A DNA stretch of 64,000 nucleotides from Rhizobiaceae bacterium (GTDB lineage Bacteria; Pseudomonadota; Alphaproteobacteria; Rhizobiales; Rhizobiaceae). The notes under the pieces were generated by a model that was not told the origin of the DNA, did no database searches, and was given only the letters and a program-made list of their open reading frames with translations. Position 1 is the first letter of the stretch. Every line of letters begins with the position of its first letter. The translations under genes were made by a program, and so were the position numbers. Shown here piece after piece: positions 1 through 7,763 of the stretch. The DNA lies in NCBI GenBank assembly GCA_017644105.1, contig JAEPMD010000007.1, positions 1-64,000 of the forward strand. Reading direction: 5' to 3'.

Positions 1-14
1 AATCGTGTGACCAT
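1..14 (-). CDS. possible 5' end of a divergent gene running off the left edge
   Basis: On the minus strand an ATG at 14-12 opens a frame (M-V-T-R...) that leaves the window after four codons. It is preceded by a very good ribosome binding site, AAAGGAG, about seven bases upstream (minus-strand sequence of roughly 22-28). Nothing can be said about the product. The stretch 15-69 would then be a divergent promoter region shared with the DUF2924/recombinase genes. The call rests only on the start codon and Shine-Dalgarno spacing. Confidence 0.35.
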
Positions 15-198
15 GTTCTTTCTCCTTTGGTACATAATACGTAGTCAAAGAAGCGGTGCAAAACCGTGACAAGTCCAGAATCAACATGCAGCAAACAGGA
101 TTGCCGAGATATCTGAATATGACAGATCAGCTTTAGTTGAAGTTTGGCAAAAACTATTCGGGACCAAACCCGCTAAAAACACTTCATCATCCATCCTA

Positions 199-588
199 AT
201 GCGTATCATCGCACATGAAGTGCAATGCAGAACTAATGGAGGGTTAAATCCTGCATCAAAACGGGCACTGCGCAAAGAACTTGCGGCATCATATCGCAAG
301 CTGGCAAATCATGCTTCATCTGATGGGCAAGCTACCCTCGCAAATCAGCAGACCGCTCAACCACCTCTTCTTTCTGCGGGCACTCAATTGATCAGAGAGT
401 GGAATGGCAAACCATACCGAGTTGAGGTGATTGACGGTGGCTTCATGCTTGATGGGAAGAACTACAGTTCTCTCTCTGCTGTTGCAAAGAAGATAACAGG
501 CGCTCATTGGTCAGGACCAAGGTTCTTTGGTCTGGACACGTCTAAATCAAAGAAAGCCCCTGGTGCTATTGCTGGAGCCGCACAATGA
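199..588 (+). CDS. DUF2924 domain protein, partner of the serine recombinase (start codon lost or non-canonical)
   Basis: The frame matches the DUF2924 family, small proteins of unknown role encoded directly before large serine recombinases in alphaproteobacterial phages and islands. Typical parts are the GGL...R-R-L segment near the N-terminus, the G-T-x-L-x-R-E-W-N-G core (GTQLIREWNG) and the C-terminal S-L-S-A-V-A...I-T-G-x-x-W-x-G-P-x-F-F-G-L block. Conserved family sequence (e.g. ALVEVWQKLFGTKP) continues upstream of the first ATG at 199, back to about 97. The open frame from 70 to 198 holds no ATG, GTG, TTG or CTG, so either an ATT at 100 is used, the protein is N-terminally shortened, or the gene is decaying. 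The end overlaps the recombinase start by four bases (ATGA), which implies translational coupling. Confidence 0.75.
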   Translation: MRIIAHEVQCRTNGGLNPASKRALRKELAASYRKLANHASSDGQATLANQQTAQPPLLSAGTQLIREWNGKPYRVEVIDGGFMLDGKNYSSLSAVAKKITGAHWSGPRFFGLDTSKSKKAPGAIAGAAQ

Positions 589-2222
589 AGAAAATTCGTT
601 GTGCCATCTACACCAGAAAGTCATCTGAGGAAGGTTTAGACCAGGACTTCAATTCACTTGATGCTCAACGGGAAGCATGTGCAGCTTACATAGCCAGTCA
701 AAAACATGAAGGCTGGGTATTGCTGCGCGATTATTATGACGATGGTGGCATCTCGGGTGGAACTATGGACCGCCCTGCCCTTCAAAGGCTGTTGAACGAT
801 ATTGACGAAGGTCTGGTGGATCAGATTGTTGTTTACAAAATTGATCGGCTCACCCGGTCACTGGCAGACTTTGCCAAACTCGTAGATCATCTTGATGCGG
901 CAGAGGCTTCCTTCGTATCTGTTACCCAAAGTTTTAACACCTCTACAAGCATGGGGCGGCTAACGCTCAATGTTCTATTGTCATTTGCTCAGTTTGAACG
1001 AGAAGTCACCGCGGAACGAATTCGGGACAAGATTTCAGCATCAAAGAAAAAGGGCCAATGGATGGGAGGTTCTGTTCCGATTGGATATGAGATTTGCGGC
1101 AGGAGCTTAAAGCTGAATGAGAAAGAAGCTGAGACTATCCGAACCATTTATGATCTTTATCAACAGTATGGCAATATCCGTTTGGTCAAGAATGAGATGG
1201 ATAAACTTGGGCTTCGTTCAAAATGTAGAACGATTACTATCAAACCATCTGTTGGCGAAAAACATCAAAAACAGATAGGTGACGTACCGTTTAGCAAGGG
1301 TCATATTCACTTCATCCTGACCAATCCGATATATGCGGGACGCATACGCCATAAAGACACTGTTTACGATGGTCAGCATCCATCCATCATCAATCCGCAA
1401 ACTTGGGATGAAGTTCAACTCCAGCTAAAAGCAGATGCTCGCAAAAACCGAACTCAAAAGACAGGCGCAGTTGATCAGTCCAAACTTCTGGGCAAGATAT
1501 TTGATGAAAATGGTGAACGCTTTACGCCTAGTCATTCAAAAAAAGGCAAACGGCGTTACCGCTATTATGTCTCTCGTCATCTAATACGCGATGGCATTAA
1601 AAATTTATCTACTGATCAATCGAAATCGCCGGGCGAGACCAACAGCAAAACGAATTGGAGGCTACCAGCAAAACAGTTTGAAGATATGATCGGAGCAGCG
1701 ATCATGGATCACCTAATCAAAAACCAACATAAATTGCTGACAAAGGACGTTTCTACAGAACAAATAAAGTCATACTTGGAAACCATAAAATCCTTAGCCT
1801 ATGACAATGATGGATCTCTTCAGCTAAAACTCAGTTATTTTGAAATGATCAAGCGCATTGATCTACAAGCAGGGTCTGTCACCATAACGCTGAACGGAGA
1901 AGAAACAGCTACCCAGCTATCAATCGATCCAGAACTGATCAATGACGACCTACTTATTTTTGACACTCCATTCCAACATAGAAAACGCGGTGTTGAATCC
2001 AAGTTCACTATAGGCAGTCAAATTACAAACTATGATGAGATACTGGTCAAAAATCTTTCTCAAGCCCATCATTTTATGGAGCAGCTTAAATCAGGAAAGA
2101 GCCCTGATCAGATTGTGCAAGACTATTCCTTTAAATCAAACACAACAATCACTGCCAGACGTGTTTTGCATCTCATCAAACTCGCTTGCTTAGCACCTGA
2201 TATCACAGATAAGATCCTTTAA
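585..2222 (+). CDS. large serine recombinase (resolvase/invertase family), truncated by a premature stop
   Basis: Site-specific DNA recombinase of the large serine integrase type. An N-terminal resolvase domain spans roughly residues 4-150, with the Y-x-R-x-S catalytic motif (Y9, R11, S13). The motif VYKIDRLTRS and the helix with FEREVTAERI follow. A Recombinase domain occupies about 165-290, and a degenerate zinc-ribbon-like segment (LLGKIFDENG...RYRYYVS) has no cysteine pairs, as is usual in this alphaproteobacterial subfamily. The product is 545 residues. The TAA at 2220-2222 is followed in the same frame by 32 further codons that look like the family's normal C-terminal tail, so the protein is probably shortened by a nonsense mutation. 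The catalytic domain is intact, so some activity cannot be excluded. Confidence 0.9.
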   Translation: MKKIRCAIYTRKSSEEGLDQDFNSLDAQREACAAYIASQKHEGWVLLRDYYDDGGISGGTMDRPALQRLLNDIDEGLVDQIVVYKIDRLTRSLADFAKLVDHLDAAEASFVSVTQSFNTSTSMGRLTLNVLLSFAQFEREVTAERIRDKISASKKKGQWMGGSVPIGYEICGRSLKLNEKEAETIRTIYDLYQQYGNIRLVKNEMDKLGLRSKCRTITIKPSVGEKHQKQIGDVPFSKGHIHFILTNPIYAGRIRHKDTVYDGQHPSIINPQTWDEVQLQLKADARKNRTQKTGAVDQSKLLGKIFDENGERFTPSHSKKGKRRYRYYVSRHLIRDGIKNLSTDQSKSPGETNSKTNWRLPAKQFEDMIGAAIMDHLIKNQHKLLTKDVSTEQIKSYLETIKSLAYDNDGSLQLKLSYFEMIKRIDLQAGSVTITLNGEETATQLSIDPELINDDLLIFDTPFQHRKRGVESKFTIGSQITNYDEILVKNLSQAHHFMEQLKSGKSPDQIVQDYSFKSNTTITARRVLHLIKLACLAPDITDKIL

Positions 2223-2321
2223 GGACTTCAGCCATATGGCCTGACATCGGCTAAGTTACTCAAATCGCCCCTTCCCTCTAACTGGGAAGAACAGCGTGAG
2301 ATGGTTGGAAAACTTGTCTAA
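2223..2321 (+). pseudogene. detached C-terminal tail of the serine recombinase
   Basis: Directly after the recombinase stop the same frame stays open for 32 codons and ends at TAA 2319-2321. It reads G-L-Q-P-Y-G-L-T ... K-L-L ... L-P-S-N-W-E-E-Q-R. From family knowledge, recombinases of this type usually finish with a segment of the form (E)G-x-Q-P-x-x-L-T...L...L-P-x-x-W-x-E-Q-R. The match in frame and in order right behind L-A-P-D-I shows that this is the original 3' end, separated by a single TAA codon. There is no start codon or ribosome binding site for independent expression. Confidence 0.75.
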
Positions 2322-2571
2322 ACTGAGATCTGCCATTTTTGTCACCCCAGGTCACAAATACATTTCCCTAACCCAAGCATCAGCCGTCAATTAAAGCGAT
2401 GCAAATCCTGCAAACCTGCACCTCCAAATATTCCAACAGAGACTTTTTATAAAATCGCAGCCCAAAATGCCTGATTACGGCATATTTATCACGTAGACAC
2501 AAAAACAAGCCCATGAATTCTTGATAGAATTCGCAGAAAGATTAAAGCTCGACTGAAAAGAAAAAGAGCGG
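2322..2571. other. non-coding stretch between the recombinase remnant and tRNA-Gln
   Basis: No credible reading frame. It contains an inverted repeat at 2338-2358, a short hairpin around 2468-2484 (ATGCC...GGCAT), and two GAATTC copies six bases apart (2515-2520 and 2527-2532). The stretch is the likely place for the element's edge or recombination site, but no duplicated attachment core could be identified inside the window. Confidence 0.5.
2338..2358. repeat. inverted repeat, 9-base arms with one mismatch
   Basis: TTTGTCACC and GGTCACAAA flank a three-base centre. Eight of nine positions pair, and the single mismatch is C-C. It sits just behind the recombinase remnant, so a recombinase- or regulator-binding site is possible. 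Nothing else supports a function. Confidence 0.35.
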
Positions 2572-2645
2572 TGGCTGGGGTACCTGGATTCGAACCAGGG
2601 ATGGCGATACCAAAAACCGCTGCCTTACCGCTTGGCTATACCCCA
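2572..2645 (-). tRNA. tRNA-Gln (anticodon TTG)
   Basis: Read on the minus strand, 74 bases begin TGGGGTATAGCC and end TACCCCAGCCA, so the CCA end is encoded. The acceptor stem (TGGGGTA with TACCCCA), D arm (GCCAAGCGGTAAGGC), T arm (CCTGG-TTCGAAT-CCAGG) and an anticodon stem GCGGT/ATCGC (one G-T pair) all fold. The seven-base anticodon loop TTTTGGT gives anticodon TTG, reading CAA. The overall sequence is close to bacterial glutamine tRNAs. A T-rich run (CTCTTTTTCTTTT) lies just downstream on the minus strand and may end transcription. The recombinase module ends about 250 bases away. Confidence 0.95.
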
Positions 2646-2778
2646 ACGTTACCGCGACTGGCAGATAGCAAATGTATTTCAATCCGACAAGGACTTAGTT
2701 TGATAAATTGACAAAAAAATTCATCTGGTATCTATGAACACCATAATTTTGGGGTTTGTCCTAGATAGAGGCATCAAA

Positions 2779-3690
2779 TTGGTAGCAATAAATTATAACC
2801 AAAACTTCAATCCAGCCCATGGCGAAGCGATTACCATCGCCAAAGATGTCCGGCGCATCACTGCCCCCAATCCAAGTCCAATGACATTTCATGGAACCAA
2901 TAGTTATATTATTGGGAAAAATAATTTAGCCATCATCGACCCTGGTCCATTAATTGATGCGCATCTTGAAGCTTTATTAAAAGCGATTGGCGATCAGCCG
3001 CTCACGCATATATTTGTCAGTCATACCCACAAAGACCACTCGCCACTTGCTAAAGTGTTGCAGGACAGAACGGGAGCTAAGATTTACGCAGAGGGCCCGC
3101 ATCGGGCTGCGCGTGAATTGAACATAGGCGAAATTAATCCACTTCATGAAAGCTCAGACCTCGCGTTTCAACCTGATATCCAGCTCAAAGATGGTGAGAT
3201 CGTAGATGGAGGCGATTGGCAGATCGAAGCTATCCATACCCCAGGTCATACCGCTAATCATTGCGCTTTTGCGCTCGTTGTCGAGGACATATTATTTTCT
3301 GCAGATCATGTGATGGCGTGGTCCTCATCCATTATTGCCCCGCCTGATGGTTCTATGCGTGATTTTATGAATTCCCTGGATCAGCTGATTTTAAGAGAAA
3401 ACAAAGAAATTTTTCCCGGTCACGGCGGTGAGGTCATTGATCCGCCGATGTTTTTGCGGAAACTGAAAGAACATCGATTGTTTCGCGAAAAATCAATTAT
3501 CAAAAGTTTGGCTCGAAATGAGAGAATGACGATCGATGAAATTGTTGCTCAGATATATCTGGGTCTGGCTGAAAATTTGCAACGCGCAGCGGCTTTATCT
3601 GTTCTGGCACATTTGGAAGACTTAATCGATCAAGACGCGGTTGAAACCGATGGACCGGCCCAACTCGATGGCACTTACCGGATCAAATAA
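2779..3690 (+). CDS. metallo-beta-lactamase-fold hydrolase with C-terminal winged-helix-like segment (LACTB2-like)
   Basis: MBL-fold metallohydrolase of the LACTB2/glyoxalase II-like group; the true substrate is unknown. The zinc-binding signature H-x-H-x-D-H is present as SHTHKDHS. The further ligands are the His in HTPGHT, the Asp in FSADHVM and the His in FPGHGG. Behind the lactamase domain is a helical C-terminal part (MTIDEIVAQIY...ALSVLAHLEDL) typical of this subfamily. I prefer the TTG at 2779, with AGAGG eight bases upstream, giving 303 residues, because family homology begins near N-F-N-P-A-H-G-E. An ATG at 2734 in the same frame has no ribosome binding site but cannot be excluded. 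The gene converges with the DUF1499 gene, leaving two bases between the stops. Confidence 0.88.
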   Translation: MVAINYNQNFNPAHGEAITIAKDVRRITAPNPSPMTFHGTNSYIIGKNNLAIIDPGPLIDAHLEALLKAIGDQPLTHIFVSHTHKDHSPLAKVLQDRTGAKIYAEGPHRAARELNIGEINPLHESSDLAFQPDIQLKDGEIVDGGDWQIEAIHTPGHTANHCAFALVVEDILFSADHVMAWSSSIIAPPDGSMRDFMNSLDQLILRENKEIFPGHGGEVIDPPMFLRKLKEHRLFREKSIIKSLARNERMTIDEIVAQIYLGLAENLQRAAALSVLAHLEDLIDQDAVETDGPAQLDGTYRIK

Positions 3691-3692
3691 CC

Positions 3693-4610
3693 TTATCCAG
3701 CACCAACAATACCCAGCAGGCGGTTATCAACCTTGCTCAAGAAGCTATTGATAAGCTCTGCATTAAGCCCCAAATCGTGTGGCCCCTGTTTCGTTGCAGC
3801 GCGCATATTCACGAAAGTTGCCGTTTCATCTTCGGTCAATAAAACCAAAATATCGTGTTTCAGCCCAAGGATAAGCGAACCTTTGGCAAATTGAAGCCGA
3901 ATGGTGGAGCCTTCAAATAAATCTGCGCCGTCAGCCAGCTGTCCTTGAACAGAAGCATTTATCCGATCTCTTGGGGTTGGTGCTGGCACCGGAATACTGG
4001 TTGTCTCAGCCGCCTCGCCTTCATCTAACTGAGGCTCGTCAGGTGATAAAAAATCATCCCCCTCACGCGCGATAACTCTCAGTTTTTCTTCAGATGCGAC
4101 AGCTCGAATGGCTCGATATACGCGATCTATCGCCCCTTCATATCGGCGTTCGGTCAATTGACCATAGATTCGTGTGTTATTTAGATTGAGAATAACTTCG
4201 CCGGAACTATCACTTGAAAGCCATGACCGCGGTCGCGACGGATTGCGCAACCATTCAATGGGTACATCGCTGGATGTGACGACATCATATTGTTCTGGAA
4301 GAGACACGTAGCGATAAAGGCTGAACCCGAAGGGCAACAGCGCGACAAGATTAAGACACAAACCAACGAATGAGGCCCGGCCGCCACGCGCACCGACAAG
4401 CCACAACATTGAAAAACCAATGATGGCTAAACCAAGCCCTAGTGCTGCAATAACACTTGCTAGTAATCCAACCACAACTGCATTTGATGTTTGCAGGTCA
4501 AAGAACCGATGACCAACCCAAACTGTGAGCAACAATATGATTACAAAATAGCCGATTTTTCGCGACCAAATAGCGGAGACAGAAGATGGGCGACGATAAA
4601 CTACCGGCAT
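3693..4610 (-). CDS. DUF1499 domain membrane protein
   Basis: A 305-residue protein with three hydrophobic segments near the N-terminus (about residues 18-33, 44-72 and 80-100), then a soluble domain with the DUF1499 pattern: Y-E-G-A-I-D-R-V-Y-R-A-I, a variable acidic and Pro-rich insert, and S-T-I-R-L-Q-F...V-N-M-R-A-A-T...D-L-G-L-N-A. Function is unknown. In family members the domain faces the periplasm or thylakoid lumen. The start lies five bases behind the stop of the upstream PPDK-like gene, so the two are probably co-transcribed. The C-terminal S-x-V-D-N-R-L-L end is usual for the family. Confidence 0.8.
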   Translation of the reverse strand: MPVVYRRPSSVSAIWSRKIGYFVIILLLTVWVGHRFFDLQTSNAVVVGLLASVIAALGLGLAIIGFSMLWLVGARGGRASFVGLCLNLVALLPFGFSLYRYVSLPEQYDVVTSSDVPIEWLRNPSRPRSWLSSDSSGEVILNLNNTRIYGQLTERRYEGAIDRVYRAIRAVASEEKLRVIAREGDDFLSPDEPQLDEGEAAETTSIPVPAPTPRDRINASVQGQLADGADLFEGSTIRLQFAKGSLILGLKHDILVLLTEDETATFVNMRAATKQGPHDLGLNAELINSFLSKVDNRLLGIVGAG

Positions 4611-4615
4611 TTGGT

Positions 4616-7321
4616 TTACCCGCCCTTTTTAGAATTGCCAGCCTCTATGCTGGCTTGCGCGGCGGCAAGCTTTGCAATTGGCACCCGGAACGGTGAGCAG
4701 GATACATAATCTAGCCCAATTCGATCAAAAAACTTGACTGACACTGGATCACCACCATGCTCACCACAAACACCCAATTTCAAATCTGGATGATTTTCAC
4801 GGCCTAGTTCAGCAGCCATTTTGACAAGTTCGCCCACGCCCTCAATATCAAGTGTGACAAATGGATCTTCATCAATGATGGTTTTTTGACGATATGTCTT
4901 CAAAAATGGCGAAGCATCATCACGCGAGATGCCATACATCATTTGCGTCATGTCATTGGTACCAAATGAGAAGAAATCTGCCGAATCAGCGATTGCATCA
5001 GCGCGAATCACAGCACGCGGTAATTCGATCATTGTACCAACAAGATATTGAACGCTGGCATCCATCTCTTGCATCACGTCTTCCGCTACAGAATTGATGC
5101 GTTCTTTAACGAAATCGAGCTCTTTTTTCAGCGCGACCAACGGCACCATAATTTCAGGCATGACCGGCGCACCAGTGTTTTTCGCCGCTATGATGGCAGC
5201 CTGTAAAATCGCTCGAGCCTGCATTTCAGTTATTTCCGGATAAGAAATTGCTAATCGGCAACCCCTGTGACCCAGCATAGGGTTAAACTCACTCAATTCA
5301 TCGATCCGGCGACGAACGATGATATCATCAACACCCATAGCCTTGGCGGTATGGGCGATTTCTTCGTCTGCTTTGGGCAAAAACTCATGCAAAGGTGGAT
5401 CGAGCAAGCGGACGGTCACCGGTTGACCATTAGCCGCCTCAAACAGTTCAATAAAATCTGAACGCTGCATGGGCAGTAATTTATCAAGCGCTGCACGCCG
5501 TCCTGCCTCTGTCTCAGACAAGATCATCTCACGCATTGTCAAAATGCGGGATTCATCAAAGAACATGTGCTCTGTTCGACAAAGACCAATGCCTTCAGCG
5601 CCAAATTGGCGCGCAGCTAACGTGTCACTTGGCATTTCAGCATTCGTGCGCACTTCCATGCGACGCGCTTCATCTGCCCAAGACATTAATTGCTGGAATT
5701 CGGTGGACAATGTTGCTTTTTCCATAGCAACTTCCCCCAAAAGCACTTCACCTTTTGCCCCATCAAGGGTGATGATGTCACCTTTTTTCAAATATCGACC
5801 CGACGCAAAGAGCGTCTCATTTGCCAGATCAATGCGCATATTACCGGCGCCGCATACGCAAGGTCGACCCATACCTCTTGCAATCACGGCTGCATGGCTT
5901 GTCATGCCGCCACGGATGGTCAAAACACCTTCTGTGCGCTGCATTCCATGCACATCTTCAGGACTTGTTTCCATTCGGACGAGAATGGTTTTTCGTCCTT
6001 CACGAGCTGCATCGATGGCATCTTCGGAAGAGAAAACAATTTCCCCGGATGCAGCACCAGGAGACGCCGGCACACCTGAAGCGATCACCTCGCGTTCTGT
6101 TTCCTGGCGGATAGACGGGTGCATGATTTGCTCAAGAGATAAAGGATCAATCCGGCACAGTGCCTGCTCATTCGTCAAAATACCTTCATGGACGAAATCG
6201 ACATTTGTTTTTAGCTCAGCCGCAGCAGATAATTGCAAATCGAAACTATCGCCCACCCAAGCTTCACCAGATTGAACGATGAAACCTAATCGCTGACACC
6301 TTCCGTAAAATCGTTCAGCTTTTTTGCCGATTTCTGTCAAACGAGCGTGCAAATCAGGTGCGATATCAATCAGTTTCTCACAAGCCTCTTCAGCATCGTC
6401 ACCCAAAGACGTCGGAAAACGGGAGGTTCTTGCACTCTGCTCTCCGACCAAATTCCATCCTAAACCGCCCTCAACTTTGTTCTCACCAGTCAAACTGTTT
6501 CTTGTATCGAGATATGCTTGCCCACTCATATCATCAAAATCAGCAAAGGCAGCTGCACGAACAATTACGGCAAGGCCTTCATCATCGCTGATTTCATGAA
6601 TTTGGCGCTGCATCACCGCACGACGTGACATCCAGCTTTTAATCGCACTAATGACTGCGAGACGAAGCTGGCCAAATAAATCATCCGGAAGATCGAAGCC
6701 AAGTTCAGATTTCAGCTGTTCTTTGTATATTTTGGAAATGGCGATGACTTCATCCATGGAAAAGTCATTATCGCTTTCATAACCCAGTTCTGTTCGTTTT
6801 TCGTCGAAAAGATCTTCTAAAATATCAGGCGTGATATCGAGCGCGTTTTCAGTAAATTGATATAAAAAACGCATGAACTGTTGAGCAGCTTTTTGATCAT
6901 TGGATGCTTCGTAGCCCTTGCGCGTGCTCGGTTCCATGAGCTGTGCAATTTTCCGAGTATTTTCGGCGTTCATACCCAAATGATAAATAGGACTCACAAC
7001 GCCGGCCACCCTCGAACGCGAAGATGCTCGCGAGGTTAAAAATAGGGGTAATTGCTTGCCAATATTTGTTTTAGAATATTTAGCTTCCAAAATTTGAAGC
7101 GAATTTTTCAATTCCGTTTCAAATTCGTCCGGCAAGGTGCCGTGTTCATGGTAATAATTGCAGGTTTCAGCGCGGATAATAAAACCGGGCTGAACAGGAA
7201 TATCAAAACAGGATAAAGCAAATAGACGCGCACCAGCATAGCCCAAATGCAAATCGCCATAGCGATCGGCATCTGAGGCTGCCTTTTGGCATTCGCCCAG
7301 CTGATCAATCCATATCGACAC
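4616..7321 (-). CDS. pyruvate phosphate dikinase-like PEP-binding protein with degenerate nucleotide-binding half
   Basis: Homologous over its full length to pyruvate, phosphate dikinase (ATP + Pi + pyruvate to PEP + AMP + PPi). The phosphohistidine domain is intact (GGMTSHAAVIARGMG, catalytic His about residue 476). So is the C-terminal PEP/pyruvate barrel (GLCRTEHMFF, NPMLGHRG, SFGTNDMTQ, LGVCGEHGGDP with the catalytic Cys about residue 852). The N-terminal ATP-grasp half is unusual: the family GGKGANL motif reads GYAGARL, losing the ATP lysine, and the metal/ATP region that normally reads GEFL...QGEDVVAG is replaced by EGGLGWNLVGEQSARTS. I choose GTG 7321 because a perfect AAGGAGG lies nine bases upstream, giving 901 residues. 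An ATG at 7351 is in frame but has no such site. It may be a divergent or regulatory PPDK paralogue rather than a working enzyme. Confidence 0.85.
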   Translation of the reverse strand: MSIWIDQLGECQKAASDADRYGDLHLGYAGARLFALSCFDIPVQPGFIIRAETCNYYHEHGTLPDEFETELKNSLQILEAKYSKTNIGKQLPLFLTSRASSRSRVAGVVSPIYHLGMNAENTRKIAQLMEPSTRKGYEASNDQKAAQQFMRFLYQFTENALDITPDILEDLFDEKRTELGYESDNDFSMDEVIAISKIYKEQLKSELGFDLPDDLFGQLRLAVISAIKSWMSRRAVMQRQIHEISDDEGLAVIVRAAAFADFDDMSGQAYLDTRNSLTGENKVEGGLGWNLVGEQSARTSRFPTSLGDDAEEACEKLIDIAPDLHARLTEIGKKAERFYGRCQRLGFIVQSGEAWVGDSFDLQLSAAAELKTNVDFVHEGILTNEQALCRIDPLSLEQIMHPSIRQETEREVIASGVPASPGAASGEIVFSSEDAIDAAREGRKTILVRMETSPEDVHGMQRTEGVLTIRGGMTSHAAVIARGMGRPCVCGAGNMRIDLANETLFASGRYLKKGDIITLDGAKGEVLLGEVAMEKATLSTEFQQLMSWADEARRMEVRTNAEMPSDTLAARQFGAEGIGLCRTEHMFFDESRILTMREMILSETEAGRRAALDKLLPMQRSDFIELFEAANGQPVTVRLLDPPLHEFLPKADEEIAHTAKAMGVDDIIVRRRIDELSEFNPMLGHRGCRLAISYPEITEMQARAILQAAIIAAKNTGAPVMPEIMVPLVALKKELDFVKERINSVAEDVMQEMDASVQYLVGTMIELPRAVIRADAIADSADFFSFGTNDMTQMMYGISRDDASPFLKTYRQKTIIDEDPFVTLDIEGVGELVKMAAELGRENHPDLKLGVCGEHGGDPVSVKFFDRIGLDYVSCSPFRVPIAKLAAAQASIEAGNSKKGG

Positions 7322-7424
7322 CGGATCCGCCCTCCTTGCACGACCCCGCATATAACCACATACCTGTTAAACCTAACATTCAAACGCTTGTTGCCACGTT
7401 TTTAAACTTAGTTACACAGGTTTT

Positions 7425-7441
7425 ATGTTGCAATGCAACAT
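7425..7441. promoter_or_regulatory. perfect 8+1+8 palindrome, candidate operator
   Basis: ATGTTGCA-A-TGCAACAT is symmetric over all eight positions on each side. It lies about 100 bases upstream of the PPDK-like start and 320 upstream of the DUF2793 start. The TTGCA/TGCAA half-sites are of the kind bound by dimeric helix-turn-helix regulators, but which one is unknown. The arms are short and the centre is one base, so a transcript hairpin is not feasible. Confidence 0.5.
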
Positions 7442-7721
7442 TTTTCTCCCCACCCACGCCAACAACGCGCGAATTGGTTAATCTAACCAGCTGAATTTAA
7501 GCTGTAAAACAAATCATGAAAAAAAACAGTTTTATAAAGAACTTATTCTCCCCCGTGTTACAAAAGAGCCATATCACATGCAAAAAGAGGGTAAAAAAAC
7601 AGAGTTGATCTCTTTCAATTCTTCACGTTAACTTGTTGTTTTTACTAATCTTTAATTTCAGATGATCAATACATACCTGAAATTTTTCCGCCATCTTACT
7701 TCCTTGGTTATCTTATAAGCC

Positions 7722-7747
7722 TACCCCATTACAGTTTGCGAGGGGTA
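7722..7747 (+). promoter_or_regulatory. 5' leader hairpin that includes the GGGG of a possible ribosome binding site
   Basis: TACCCC at 7722-7727 can pair with GGGGTA at 7742-7747 across a 14-base loop. The GGGG arm is part of the only Shine-Dalgarno-like sequence (GAGGGGTAAG) before the ATG at 7764, so folding could mask the site. The stem is only six pairs and the spacing to the ATG is long, so this is a weak call. Confidence 0.3.
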
Positions 7748-7763
7748 AGATATATTCACATAA

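Larger units (their letters stand above)
7322..7763. other. 442-base divergent intergenic region
   Basis: No coding frame of note. It must hold the promoters of the PPDK-like gene (minus) and the DUF2793 gene (plus). It is AT-rich and contains a perfect 17-base palindrome at 7425-7441 and a CCCC/GGGG hairpin at 7722-7747 just before the DUF2793 start. The Shine-Dalgarno of the PPDK-like gene (AAGGAGG on the minus strand) is at 7331-7337. Confidence 0.6.

Noticed and set aside
1-2645. Complete integrative element inserted at tRNA-Gln
   Set aside because: No duplicated tRNA 3' end or matching core sequence could be found in the window, and the recombinase is separated from the tRNA by a clean gap; only the module's decay is supported.
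5469-6275. 268-codon plus-strand frame opposite the PPDK-like gene
   Set aside because: It is antisense to a clearly conserved coding region, has no domain or ribosome binding site, and its Ser/Arg/Pro-rich composition is what reverse reading of such a gene gives.
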